From assembly GCA_003164035.1 (NCBI GenBank), contig PLRS01000105.1, forward strand, positions 395 through 51,460: a stretch of 51,066 bases of DNA. Direction: 5' to 3'. Positions within the stretch are counted from its first letter, which is position 1. Each line of letters starts with the position of its first letter. The position numbers were made by a program, and so were the translations under genes. The DNA comes from Bryobacterales bacterium. GTDB lineage: Bacteria; Acidobacteriota; Terriglobia; Bryobacterales; Bryobacteraceae. Of this stretch, positions 35,359 through 43,597 are shown one piece after another. The notes beneath the pieces were generated by a model. It did not search any database, had not been told where the DNA came from, and was given only the letters and a program-made list of their open reading frames with translations.

Positions 35359-35568
35359 ATGGCGGCCTGGGAGCTTCAAATCGTCTCCAACGAGAATGGC
35401 GAGCCGACCGGTGTCATCGTGCCCATCGAGCTCTGGCACGAAATCGAATCCGAGCGCGAAACGGCACACCTGCTTAGGTCTCAAGCGATGAAAAACTGCT
35501 TGCTGGCTGCGAAGCGACGCCAGGATGGAATCCCATTCGAGGCGGCCGTTGAGAAGCTTGGAATATGA
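35359..35568 (+). CDS. Small antitoxin (RelB/Phd-like), 69 aa
   Basis: MAAWELQIVSNENGEPTGVIVPIELWHEIESERETAHLLRS... begins with a beta strand and continues with an amphipathic helix of the kind that wraps a YoeB/RelE toxin. It overlaps the damaged toxin gene and is itself intact. I recognise it mainly from context and the downstream toxin. Confidence 0.75.
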   Translation: MAAWELQIVSNENGEPTGVIVPIELWHEIESERETAHLLRSQAMKNCLLAAKRRQDGIPFEAAVEKLGI

Positions 35569-35806
35569 CTCCGCAGCCTTCGAAGACCTCGCGTGGTAGG
35601 TGGAGCGGGATCGCGCCCAGGCCCTTCGGCTGATTCGTATCATCCGGGAGACTCAGCGCGAGCCGTTTACTGGTATCGGGAAGCCTGAGCCGCTCAAGCA
35701 TGAACTCACTGGATGCTGGTCCAGGCGGATCGATCGGGAGCACCGGCTCGTTTACGAGGTGCAGCCAGAAAAGAACCGGATTCTCGCCTGCCGATATCAC
35801 TACTGA
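35549..35806 (+). pseudogene. YoeB/RelE-type toxin with in-frame TAG
   Basis: Read from TTG 35549: RSLEYDSAAFEDLAW, then TAG at 35597-35599, then [54 protein letters not shown]...CRYHY, the complete YoeB fold ending in the family's HY. YoeB toxins have two Trp here (LAWWVERD), so a TGG to TAG change is the only visible lesion. The start overlaps the antitoxin by 20 nt. The catalytic Glu/Arg/His region lies after the stop, so the toxin should be off. Confidence 0.88.
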
Positions 35807-35859
35807 TTCGCCCGGCGTGCTGGCATCGTTGAGCCCTGCTTGCATCGAGCCATGGGACA

Positions 35860-36936
35860 ATGGAAGCACGCATGAGGGCATGGAACCGCGCGAAGCTTTT
35901 GTGGGGTTACCTGGCGCGGCGGTCCACGCTGAACGCCTTGCCGGTTGAATACATCGTCGAAACCACCGCCAAGTGCAACCTGTACTGCCCCATGTGCCCG
36001 CGCGAGACCCACAAGCAGCCCAAGGCCGACATGGCCGACGGCGTTTTCGAGCGCCTGGTGCGCGAAGCCGGCGATTCAGCCGAGCACATGATGCTGATTG
36101 GCCTGGGCGAGCCGTTCATGGATCCCGCCATCTTCCGGCGCATCGAGTTCTGCCATCGCCACAGCATTTCCACGCTGCTTTCCACCAACGGCACTTTCCT
36201 TGACGAAAAGCTGGCGGCGCGCGTGCTCGATTCGCCGCTGGAACAGATTACTTTGAGCTTCGACGGCGCCCGAAAGGAGACCTTCGAGTACTATCGAAAG
36301 GGCGCCAAATTCGAGAAGGTGCGCGACAACTTCGTGCGCTTCGCCAAGCTGAAGCACGAGCGCGGATCGAAGCTGCAGGTGGTGGTGCAGATGGTGCGCA
36401 TGGAAGGCAATGCCAGCGAGGTGGATGAGTTTCTGCGCTTCTGGAGCAATCTCGAAGGCGTCGACCAGGTCCGCATCAAGGAAGACGAAACCAACCTGAT
36501 GCGGCCGGATGCGGGCCATGCCGCCGAGGATTGGAAACACCCCTGCCACTACCTGTGGCGCGGGCCGATGTACGTCAAGCAGAATGGCGACGTGTATCCG
36601 TGCTGCCAGAGCTACATGCTGGACGGGGCGCCGCTGGGTAACCTGGAGCGGGATTCGCTGATCGGGATCTGGAACGGGCAGGCGATGGAGGGCATGCGGC
36701 GCCTGCACGCGGGCGGCCGGGCCGGCGAGATCGACATCTGTTCCCGATGCTGTACCACCATTCCGCACCCCGCGCTGGTGGCCGGAAGCCTGCTGCTCGA
36801 CGGCCGGACGGTGCGCCGCCTGTTACCCATGGTGGAGCGGTTGACGTATCTTTCGAAACTGCCGCGCCGTTTACTGCGGCCGCCAGCCAGGGTGGGCGGG
36901 AAGCAACCGCGGACGCAGGCCCCGATAGAGAAATAG
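35860..36936 (+). CDS. Radical SAM protein with SPASM-like C-terminal domain
   Basis: The 358-aa protein carries CNLYCPMC (residues about 38-45), the CxxxCxxC that binds the SAM-cleaving [4Fe-4S] cluster, and the GLGEPFMDP motif of the barrel. The C-terminal part has extra cysteines (HPCHYLW, GDVYPCCQSY, ICSRCCTTIP) as in SPASM/twitch domains that bind auxiliary clusters. Such enzymes modify peptides, lipids or cofactors. No peptide substrate gene is evident next door. ATG 35860 or 35872 are both possible. Confidence 0.9.
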   Translation: MEARMRAWNRAKLLWGYLARRSTLNALPVEYIVETTAKCNLYCPMCPRETHKQPKADMADGVFERLVREAGDSAEHMMLIGLGEPFMDPAIFRRIEFCHRHSISTLLSTNGTFLDEKLAARVLDSPLEQITLSFDGARKETFEYYRKGAKFEKVRDNFVRFAKLKHERGSKLQVVVQMVRMEGNASEVDEFLRFWSNLEGVDQVRIKEDETNLMRPDAGHAAEDWKHPCHYLWRGPMYVKQNGDVYPCCQSYMLDGAPLGNLERDSLIGIWNGQAMEGMRRLHAGGRAGEIDICSRCCTTIPHPALVAGSLLLDGRTVRRLLPMVERLTYLSKLPRRLLRPPARVGGKQPRTQAPIEK

Positions 36937-37145
36937 TTTGGTACTACATTTTTCTCTAAAACGACAATTATGCCCATATGTTTCAACGAGGTAAGCAGCG
37001 AGACGTCGAGGCAGGCAAGGCCGCGTACCGCCAGGCCGTCGAAGACAACCGCGACTGACAGGCGCGCAAAGCGGAGGCTCCGCGGCGGGACTCCGCAGCC
37101 AAGCCCCCACAACGTGCCAAGATAGGAAAGAGAGACGCCCCTCCC
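36937..37145. other. Gene-poor spacer with a 26-codon ORF
   Basis: The only reading is 36978-37058 (MFQRGKQRDVEAGKAAYRQAVEDNRD), short and basic, without a ribosome-binding site. It may be a remnant; I do not claim a gene. Confidence 0.3.
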
Positions 37146-37349
37146 ATGACCGACTTACAGCTCTACATCGCCATCGGCCTGCCCACCGTCGCCGTGCTGG
37201 CCAGCCTCACCGTAAGCCTGGTGCAGATCTCCGCCATCCGCGACGACATCCGCGAAATCCGCGCCGACACCCGCGCCCAGCTCACCGAAATACGCAGTGA
37301 CATCAAGCTGCTCACCGGAAAGGTGTACGAAATGATGGGCCAGAAATGA
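37146..37349 (+). CDS. Small membrane protein with coiled coil (67 aa)
   Basis: One transmembrane helix at residues 6-28 (YIAIGLPTVAVLASLTVSLVQI split by a short turn) is followed by a heptad-like helix (IRDDIREIRADTRAQLTEIRSDIKLLTGKVYEMM). Small anchored coiled-coil proteins of this type are common and mostly uncharacterised. Upstream GAAAGAGAG may serve as a weak ribosome site. Confidence 0.65.
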   Translation: MTDLQLYIAIGLPTVAVLASLTVSLVQISAIRDDIREIRADTRAQLTEIRSDIKLLTGKVYEMMGQK

Positions 37350-37377
37350 CCGGGCCGCCGCAACTCCATTAACCGCC

Positions 37378-37470
37378 ATGCCCACCGACACCAGGGAGCG
37401 CCGCATCCGCGCCGCGGTCCCCTGCCCGCTGTGCGGCGCCACCCGCGGAATCATGGCGAACATGCGCTAG
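37378..37470 (+). CDS. Possible 30-aa protein with a single CPLC knuckle
   Basis: MPTDTRERRIRAAVPCPLCG... ends at TAG 37468, whose bases also form TAGAAT, a -10-like hexamer just before rsmB. The ORF is too short to judge. It could be a fragment of a zinc-ribbon protein or chance. Confidence 0.25.
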   Translation: MPTDTRERRIRAAVPCPLCGATRGIMANMR

Positions 37471-37482
37471 AATGCTCACTGC

Positions 37483-38577
37483 ATGAAACCAGCCGCCTCC
37501 GCGCGCACTCTGGCGTTTGACATTTTGCGCAAGGTGGAAACTGGCGGCTACGCTTCCGACCTTTTGCTCGAACGCACCGCCGGGATGGATAGCCGCGACG
37601 CCGGCCTGGCCACGGAAATCGTGTTCGGCGTGCTGCGCTACCGGGCGCAACTCGATTACCTGATCGCGTTGTTTTCGGGCCGCGCGCGAAAGCTCGACCC
37701 GGAAGTGCGGCTGGCGCTTGAAATGGGGATTTACCAGTTGCGGTACCTGGAACGGGTGCCGGCGCACGCTGCCGTGGGGGACAGCGTGGAGTTGGTGCGG
37801 CGCGCGCGCAAGACGTCGGCGGCGGGTTTTGTAAATGCGGTGCTACGCAAGACGCATCGCGAGCCCGTGGAGTGGCCGACCCGCGAAATCGCGCTTTCCT
37901 GCCCGGAGTGGCTGCTCGCACGCTGGGAGCGGCAGTACGGCGGCGCAGCGGCCGAAGCCATCGCCCGCGCGGCGCTGGAGGAGCCGGGGAAATACTGCCA
38001 CGGCGAGCGCTTCCAGGATATCGGTTCGCAATCGATCGTGCCGCTGCTCGAAATCGAGCCCGGCCAGCGCGTGCTGGACCTGTGCGCGGCGCCGGGCAAC
38101 AAGACCACGCAGGCGGTGGAAGCCGGAGGGCGCGTGGTAGCCGCGGACTTACACCTTCACCGCCTCGCGCAGGTGAAAGGGATCACAGCCGACCTGGTGC
38201 AACTGGATGCGACCCGGCCGCTGCCCTTCTCCGCGCGTTTCGAACGGGTGCTGGTGGACGCGCCCTGCTCGGGTACGGGCACGCTGGCGCGCAATCCGGA
38301 GATTAAGTGGCGCCTGAAACCGGCGGACCTGGCCGACCTGGCCGGGCGGCAACGAGGGATTCTGACCAACGCCCTGGCGGCGCTGGCGCCGGGCGGCCGG
38401 CTGGTTTATGCCACCTGTTCGCTCGAAGCGGAAGAGAATCGAGAGGTGGTGGAACGGGCGCTGGCCGGGGCGCGGGGATGGCGGATTGCGGCCACCCATG
38501 AACGGCTGCCGGGCCGCGATGCGGGCGACGGGTTTCTAGCCGCTGTGATAAAATCGGACGAACCCGCAAATGGTTGA
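37483..38577 (+). CDS. rsmB: 16S rRNA m5C967 methyltransferase
   Basis: The 364-aa protein combines an N-terminal NusB-like RNA-binding domain (residues 1-130) with a SAM methyltransferase: LDLCAAPGNKTTQ near 201-213, VDAPCSGTGTLARNPEIKW near 257-275 and YATCSLEAEEN near 310-320, which contain the two catalytic cysteines of the RsmB/Fmu class. It is shorter than the E. coli enzyme (429 aa), mostly in the linker. It overlaps rpe by 8 nt. Confidence 0.93.
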   Translation: MKPAASARTLAFDILRKVETGGYASDLLLERTAGMDSRDAGLATEIVFGVLRYRAQLDYLIALFSGRARKLDPEVRLALEMGIYQLRYLERVPAHAAVGDSVELVRRARKTSAAGFVNAVLRKTHREPVEWPTREIALSCPEWLLARWERQYGGAAAEAIARAALEEPGKYCHGERFQDIGSQSIVPLLEIEPGQRVLDLCAAPGNKTTQAVEAGGRVVAADLHLHRLAQVKGITADLVQLDATRPLPFSARFERVLVDAPCSGTGTLARNPEIKWRLKPADLADLAGRQRGILTNALAALAPGGRLVYATCSLEAEENREVVERALAGARGWRIAATHERLPGRDAGDGFLAAVIKSDEPANG

Positions 38578-39244
38578 AATCGTTCCCTCGATTCTATCCG
38601 CGGACTTTGCCCGCCTGGCGGACGAAATGGCCCGCGTCGAGCGCGGCGGAGCGCGAATTCTGCATCTCGACGTGATGGACGGCCACTTCGTCACGAACAT
38701 CACCATCGGCCCGCCGGTGGTCGAATCGATTCGCAAGGCGACCAAGGCGCATCTGGATGTCCACCTCATGATCGAAAATCCGGAGCGCTACGTTACCGAT
38801 TTCGTGCACGCCGGGGCGAATTCGGTTTCGGTGCATTGGGAGGCTTGCCGGCACCTGGACGGCACGCTGGAAATGATCCGCTCGGCGAAAGCCATGGCGG
38901 GGGTGGTGCTGAATCCGGCCACGCCGGTGGAGGTGTTGGAAGACGTGCTGCATGTGGCCGACTACGTGCTGCTGATGAGCGTCAACCCCGGCTTCGGAGG
39001 CCAGAAGCTGATCCCGTACGTGCTGGAAAAGGTGCGCAAGCTGGCGGAGATGAGGCGGGTGAAGCGGTTGGCGCTGCCCATCGAAATCGATGGCGGCGTG
39101 CATCCGGAGAACCTGGCGGAAGTGGTGCGGGCGGGGTGTGACTGGATCGTCACAGGTTCGGCGATCTTTCACAGCCCGGAACCTGAGGCCACCGTGCGCC
39201 GGATGCGGGAAATCGCCGCGCAGGCGACCGCGGTTCGGGTTTGA
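38570..39244 (+). CDS. rpe: Ribulose-phosphate 3-epimerase
   Basis: The 224-aa TIM-barrel enzyme interconverts ribulose- and xylulose-5-phosphate. VPSILSADFARL at the start, LHLDVMDGHFVTNITIG, HLMIENPERY, LMSVNPGFGGQ and IEIDGGVHPEN supply the metal and phosphate ligands. It overlaps rsmB by 8 nt and is followed 28 nt later by the BamD-like gene, so these are one operon. Confidence 0.97.
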   Translation: MVEIVPSILSADFARLADEMARVERGGARILHLDVMDGHFVTNITIGPPVVESIRKATKAHLDVHLMIENPERYVTDFVHAGANSVSVHWEACRHLDGTLEMIRSAKAMAGVVLNPATPVEVLEDVLHVADYVLLMSVNPGFGGQKLIPYVLEKVRKLAEMRRVKRLALPIEIDGGVHPENLAEVVRAGCDWIVTGSAIFHSPEPEATVRRMREIAAQATAVRV

Positions 39245-39272
39245 AATAGGAAGAATGGAACGGGGAATCGCA

Positions 39273-40724
39273 ATGGTTTCAAGAGCCTTACGGACGGCCG
39301 CGGTGGGCGCGGCGCTGGCTGCCATGGTCATCGCGCCGGCTTGCCGCAAGAAAGTCTATATCAATCCCATCGCCAAGGATACGCAGCAGCCGGACAAGGT
39401 GCTGTTCGACACCTCCCTCGGCGACATCCAGCACGGCCGTTATGAGCGCGCGCGGCTAACGCTGCAAACCCTCATGAACACCTACGACACCAGCGAGTAT
39501 CTGGCCAAGGCGAAGCTGGCGGTGGCGGATAGCTGGTTCCGGGAGGGCGGCGCGCACGGACTGGCGCAGGCGGAAGCCGAATACAAGGATTTTATCCTGT
39601 TCTATCCGCAAATGGAGGAATCGGCCGAGGCGCAGGAAAAAGTCTGCCAGATGCAGTACGACCAGGTCGACAAGGCCGACCGGGACAACCTGCACGCCCG
39701 CCGCGCCCTGGACGAATGCCGCACCATGCTGGCGCAATATCCCAATTCCAAGTTTGCGCCGGCGGCCCAGCAATACTTGCGCAACACGGAGGAAGTGCTG
39801 GCGGAGGGCGAGAACAAGGTCGGTACGTTCTACCTGGGCAAGGGCAGCTTCCCGGCCGCCACCAACCGCTTCCAGGCGATGACGGACCAGTATCCGCTCT
39901 ATAGCAAGGGCGCGGACGCGCTGTGGGACATGGCCGAGGGCTATCATCACATGGGCGACAATTTCGAGAACCAGGAAGCCGCCGCCTATACCAAGATCGT
40001 GCAGGAGTACCCGCTCAGCGCGCACGTGGCGGAAGCCAAGGCCAAGCTGACGGCCATGCACCGCCCGGTGCCGGAGGCCGACCCGGTAGCCTATGCGCGC
40101 GAAAAGTTCGAACAGCAGAACCGGCTGAAGCGTTCGCTGTTGAGCAAGGCGACCGGGCCTTTCATTGGCAGGCCGGACGTAACGCTGGCGGCCCGCTCGG
40201 GCACGCCGCAGATGACCGATTTCACGCCCTACGTTCCGGTGAGTGTGCCGCAAGTGGCGGGGGTGGGCGACAACACGGTCACCGCCGGCCAGGGCGGCGG
40301 TACAGGCGGCTCGGATGTCAGCGCGGGCACGGTCGGCTCCGGCAAGTCGCTGATTGAAACGCAACCGGACGCGCGCGAAGGCGGGCCGGCGGCTACCCCG
40401 GCGGCCAACACGATTTCGCCGAAACCGTCGGACGCGAAAAATGCCACCGCTCCGCCGGCGGCGATAGCCGGACCCAAGCCTCTGCCCCAGAACCACACCG
40501 GCAACCTGACTCCCAAGCAACAGGCGCGGCTGCTGAAGAGGCAACAGGACGCGATGCGGAAAAAGCAGGAAACGCAGGCCAAAGCGAAAAAGAAACAGCA
40601 GGACGAGGAAGACCGGAAGAAAAAGAAGAGCGGACAGCCGGCCGACACCCAGTCCGGACAGGCGAATCCGGCCAATTCGACGAATTCCGCAACAACCACT
40701 CCGCCAACCACCGGCAAGCAATGA
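39273..40724 (+). CDS. BamD-like TPR lipoprotein with long charged tail
   Basis: ATG 39273 gives a lipoprotein signal (AAMVIAPAC, lipobox Cys about 24); ATG 39255 is also in frame. Residues about 40-280 carry TPR-like repeats typical of BamD outer-membrane assembly factors (FDTSLGDIQHGRYERARLTLQTLM, LAQAEAEYKDFILFYP). The C-terminal about 180 residues are an unusual Ala/Gly/Lys/Gln-rich, low-complexity tail absent from classical BamD. It overlaps the response-regulator gene as ATGA. Confidence 0.85.
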   Translation: MVSRALRTAAVGAALAAMVIAPACRKKVYINPIAKDTQQPDKVLFDTSLGDIQHGRYERARLTLQTLMNTYDTSEYLAKAKLAVADSWFREGGAHGLAQAEAEYKDFILFYPQMEESAEAQEKVCQMQYDQVDKADRDNLHARRALDECRTMLAQYPNSKFAPAAQQYLRNTEEVLAEGENKVGTFYLGKGSFPAATNRFQAMTDQYPLYSKGADALWDMAEGYHHMGDNFENQEAAAYTKIVQEYPLSAHVAEAKAKLTAMHRPVPEADPVAYAREKFEQQNRLKRSLLSKATGPFIGRPDVTLAARSGTPQMTDFTPYVPVSVPQVAGVGDNTVTAGQGGGTGGSDVSAGTVGSGKSLIETQPDAREGGPAATPAANTISPKPSDAKNATAPPAAIAGPKPLPQNHTGNLTPKQQARLLKRQQDAMRKKQETQAKAKKKQQDEEDRKKKKSGQPADTQSGQANPANSTNSATTTPPTTGKQ

Positions 40725-41467
40725 ATCGTGTCTTGCTGGTTGACGACAGCCCGCACGCGCAGCGTATGGGCGAGCGGATCCTGAGCGACGAGGGATTCGA
40801 AGTCGTCACCGTGAGCAATGCGGATGCGGCCCTGGTGCGCCTGGAAGATGTGGATCCGGACGTGATTGTGGCCGATACGGTGATGCCGGGACGGACCGGC
40901 TACGAAATTTGCCAGTACGTAAAGCTGAGTCCGCGCCATCGCCACGTCAAGGTGATTCTCACCGCCGGCGTATTGGAACCTTTCGAGGAAGAGCGGATCC
41001 GGCAGGCCGAAGCCGACGGGTCGCTCAAGAAGCCGTTCGAGGCCAGCGCGCTGGTGGGGATGGTGCGGCCGCTGGCGGAAGCGTCCGCCGCGGCCCGCGC
41101 CGATGCGGCCGCCGCGAAGCCCGCCAGCCAGGCTGTTTCCAAAGCGCCGGTTGCGCCCGCCGCGCCTTTCATCGCGGTGGTGGACGCCGAACAGGTGCGC
41201 GCGGCGGTGACGGTCGCCCTCGACGCATCCATGGCCAATATGGTGGATGAGATTTCGCGCCGCGTGATTGCCGCCCTGAACGTACGCAAGCACGAAACGC
41301 CGGCCGCCGCGCCGCCCCACGCGCCCATGGCACCCGAGCAACCGCGAGTGGCCGAACCGCCGCCGCCGCCCCGCGCCGATTCCGTGCGGCGCATCACTCC
41401 GGTGCGCACGCGCCATAGTTCCGGATCCTTTGTCAGTCTCGATATCAACCGCCCCGATCCCGAGTGA
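40721..41467 (+). CDS. Response regulator with REC domain and Pro/Ala-rich tail
   Basis: The 248-aa protein has a receiver domain with acidic pair Asp8-Asp9 (LLVDDS), phospho-acceptor Asp52 (VIVADTVMPGRTG) and Lys104 (LKKPFEAS). The second half is Ala/Pro-rich with one helical segment (EQVRAAVTVALDASMANMVDEISRRVIAALNV) and no DNA-binding output, so it may act by protein contact. It overlaps the upstream lipoprotein gene by 4 nt and is followed by yajQ 3 nt later. Confidence 0.92.
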   Translation: MNRVLLVDDSPHAQRMGERILSDEGFEVVTVSNADAALVRLEDVDPDVIVADTVMPGRTGYEICQYVKLSPRHRHVKVILTAGVLEPFEEERIRQAEADGSLKKPFEASALVGMVRPLAEASAAARADAAAAKPASQAVSKAPVAPAAPFIAVVDAEQVRAAVTVALDASMANMVDEISRRVIAALNVRKHETPAAAPPHAPMAPEQPRVAEPPPPPRADSVRRITPVRTRHSSGSFVSLDINRPDPE

Positions 41468-41470
41468 CCT

Positions 41471-41971
41471 ATGCCCGATAACAGCTTCGACGTGGTTTCC
41501 AAGATCGAAATACCTGAAGTCATGAATGCCGTGCAGCAGACTCAGAAGGAGGTCCAGCAGCGCTTCGACCTCAAAGATACACACTCGTCGGTCGTGCTGA
41601 ACGAGAAAGAAAACAAGATCGCCCTGGCCAGTAAGGACGAGTATAAGCTGAAGGCGGTGATCGAGATTCTCGAATCCAAGCTGGTGAAGCGCAAAGTGCC
41701 GCTGAAGGGATTGCAGTTCGGCGAGGTCATCGCCGCGGCGGGGTCGAGCGTGAAGCAGGAAATCACCTTGCAGCAGGGGATTCCGATCGAAAAGGCGCGC
41801 GCCATCGTCAAGACGGTCAAGGACAGCAAGCTCAAAGTGCAAGCGTCGATTCAGGGCGATTTCGTGCGCATTGCCGGCAAGGATCGCGACACCCTCCAGG
41901 CGGCGATCAAGCTGCTGCGCGACACCGATTTCGGCATCGACATGCAGTTCATCAATTACCGGACAAACTAG
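41471..41971 (+). CDS. yajQ: YajQ-family nucleotide-binding protein
   Basis: The 166-aa protein matches YajQ (DUF520) along its length: NSFDVVSKIEIPEVMNAVQQ..RFDLKD, ASKDEYKLKAVIEILESKLVKRKVPLK and the final DIDMQFINYR. Members bind c-di-GMP or nucleotides in some bacteria. It sits directly after the response-regulator gene. Confidence 0.95.
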   Translation: MPDNSFDVVSKIEIPEVMNAVQQTQKEVQQRFDLKDTHSSVVLNEKENKIALASKDEYKLKAVIEILESKLVKRKVPLKGLQFGEVIAAAGSSVKQEITLQQGIPIEKARAIVKTVKDSKLKVQASIQGDFVRIAGKDRDTLQAAIKLLRDTDFGIDMQFINYRTN

Positions 41972-41976
41972 CCCTT

Positions 41977-42028
41977 AACCGAGCCGCGACCGTCAGGGAG
42001 CGGTTGCTGCGCCTGAAACTGCGAAATC
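41977..42028. repeat. Dispersed repeat, copy 2 (single arm)
   Basis: The arm ACCGAGCCGCGACCGTCAGG... at 41978-42005 matches the right arm of the palindrome at 4796-4822, followed by GCGCCTGAAACTGCGAAA, which recurs (with small changes) after the copy at 44381-44465. No left arm is present here. It lies between yajQ and a hydrolase gene. Confidence 0.8.
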
Positions 42029-42042
42029 CCAAGTAACCTCCC

Positions 42043-42690
42043 ATGGCCCGCCGCATCGAATCTCTGCTGCTCGCCGGTCCGGCCGGCCGGTTGGAAGCGT
42101 TGCTGGAAGAGCCCGAGGGCGCCCCACCCGGCTTTGCCGCCCTGGTTTGCCATCCCCACCCGCTCTACGGAGGCACCATGCTCAACAAAGTGGTGCACCG
42201 GCTGGGACGGGGGCTGCGCGCGGCGGGCGGAGCGGTTCTGCGATTTAATTTCCGCGGCGTGGGCCGGAGCCAGGGCGAGCACGGTAACCTGGCGGGCGAA
42301 GTGGAAGACGCTCGCGCCGCGCTGGGTTGGCTGCGCGGCCGCTACCCGGAGCTGCCCTACGCGCTGGCGGGCTTCTCCTTCGGCAGCCGGGTGATCACGC
42401 GTTTGGGTTGCGAAGAGCGCCGCGAGGCCGAGGGAGCGCGCTTCCTGATGGCTGCGGGATTTCCCACCCGCATGGGCGCGGTCGATTACCTGGAGCGCTG
42501 CGGCGCGGCCAAGATCTTCATTCAGAGCACGCACGACGAGTTCGGTCCCAAGCCGGAGTTGGAAGCGGCCTTTGCGCGCTTCGCCGAGCCCAAGCGCCTG
42601 ATCTGGGTGGAAGCCGCCGATCACTTCTTTGCGGGCGCACTGGATGAGTTGGAGAGGCAAGTCCGGACGGCGGCGGAAGCGGCGCGATAG
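42043..42690 (+). CDS. Alpha/beta hydrolase (dienelactone-hydrolase-like)
   Basis: The 215-aa protein has an oxyanion motif HPHPLYGGTM near 39-48, GRS near RGVGRSQGEH, a nucleophile elbow GFSFGSR near 112-118, and later Asp and His (THDEFGP, ADHFFAG). The small size and HPHP motif match the compact dienelactone-hydrolase/KANL3-like group. Substrate unknown. It starts 37 nt after the repeat arm and 74 nt before phzF. Confidence 0.85.
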   Translation: MARRIESLLLAGPAGRLEALLEEPEGAPPGFAALVCHPHPLYGGTMLNKVVHRLGRGLRAAGGAVLRFNFRGVGRSQGEHGNLAGEVEDARAALGWLRGRYPELPYALAGFSFGSRVITRLGCEERREAEGARFLMAAGFPTRMGAVDYLERCGAAKIFIQSTHDEFGPKPELEAAFARFAEPKRLIWVEAADHFFAGALDELERQVRTAAEAAR

Positions 42691-42764
42691 GCTGTGGATC
42701 CGCGTGGGGCAGACCATCGTCTTTTGTGGTCTGCCCTACGGTGCCCGTCTGCTAACCTGCGAAT

Positions 42765-43565
42765 ATGTCGGTTCGCATCGTAACTGTCGACGCTTTTACG
42801 GCCGTGCCCTTCGCCGGGAATCCCGCGGCCGTCTGTATCCTCGCCGAAGCACGCCCGGACGACTGGATGCGGCAGGTGGCGCGGGAGATGAATCTTTCCG
42901 AGACCGCCTTTCTGACGCCGGAAGCCGATGGCTACCGGCTGCGCTGGTTCACACCGGCGGTGGAGGTGGATCTATGCGGGCACGCCACGGTGGCGAGCGC
43001 CCACGTGCTGTGGGAAGAGGGCCACCTGGCGGCCGACAAGCAGGCGCGCTTTTACACCCGCAGCGGGCTGCTGTCGGCCGCGCGAAGGGGGGAATGGATC
43101 GAGCTGAATTTCCCTGCCACGGAGGCCGCTGAATCCCAACCGCCGGCGGAGCTGATCGTGGCCCTGGGAGTCAAAGCCAAAGCCGTGGCGCGAAACCGGT
43201 TCGATTACCTGGTAGAGGTGGGGAGCGAAGCGGACGTGCGGGCGGCCAATCCCGATCACGGTGCGCTGAAGAGGATTCCGGTGCGAGGGGTGATCGTGAC
43301 CGCGCCGGCCTCGACCGCCGGTTTCGATTTCGTCTCGCGGTTTTTCGCGCCGGGCTCGGGCATCGATGAAGACCCGGTCACCGGCTCGGCCCACTGTGCA
43401 TTGGGGCCATACTGGGCGGCGCGAATGGGCAAACGGGAATTCACGGCGTATCAGGCGTCGGCGCGAGGCGGGGTAGTGCGGGTGCGGGTGGAAGGCGATC
43501 GCGTCCTGCTGGGCGGCCAGGCGGTGACCGTGCTGCGGGCCGAGATGGCGGAAGGCTGGAAGTGA
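42765..43565 (+). CDS. PhzF-family isomerase
   Basis: The 266-aa protein has the PhzF fold: DAFTAVPFAGNPAAV near 9-23, catalytic Glu46 in NLSETAFL, DLCGHATVASAHVL, and EDPVTGSAHCALGPYW near the C-terminus. PhzF proteins isomerise small acids (phenazine pathway or related roles). No phenazine genes are nearby, so a housekeeping isomerase is likelier. It is convergent with nth. Confidence 0.93.
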   Translation: MSVRIVTVDAFTAVPFAGNPAAVCILAEARPDDWMRQVAREMNLSETAFLTPEADGYRLRWFTPAVEVDLCGHATVASAHVLWEEGHLAADKQARFYTRSGLLSAARRGEWIELNFPATEAAESQPPAELIVALGVKAKAVARNRFDYLVEVGSEADVRAANPDHGALKRIPVRGVIVTAPASTAGFDFVSRFFAPGSGIDEDPVTGSAHCALGPYWAARMGKREFTAYQASARGGVVRVRVEGDRVLLGGQAVTVLRAEMAEGWK

Positions 43566-43597
43566 GAAGTGAGAAGTAACTTCTGTCTTCTCACTTC
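43559..43597. terminator. Hairpin between the convergent phzF and nth genes
   Basis: GAAGTGAGAAG at 43559-43569 pairs with CTTCTCACTTC at 43587-43597 (11 bp). It sits in the 25-base gap where the two genes meet tail to tail and can act from either strand. No strict T-tract. The same GAAGTGAGAA motif appears near 17469, in the spacer after the gene at 17048. Confidence 0.6.

Noticed and set aside
4851-35806. General recoding of TAG as Trp
   Set aside because: pckG, the PIN-TRAM gene and the cupin gene end in TAG at their natural lengths, so TAG acts as a normal stop; only partial suppression is left as a possibility.
36978-37058. A 26-codon ORF
   Set aside because: Too short, with no ribosome site and no recognisable family.
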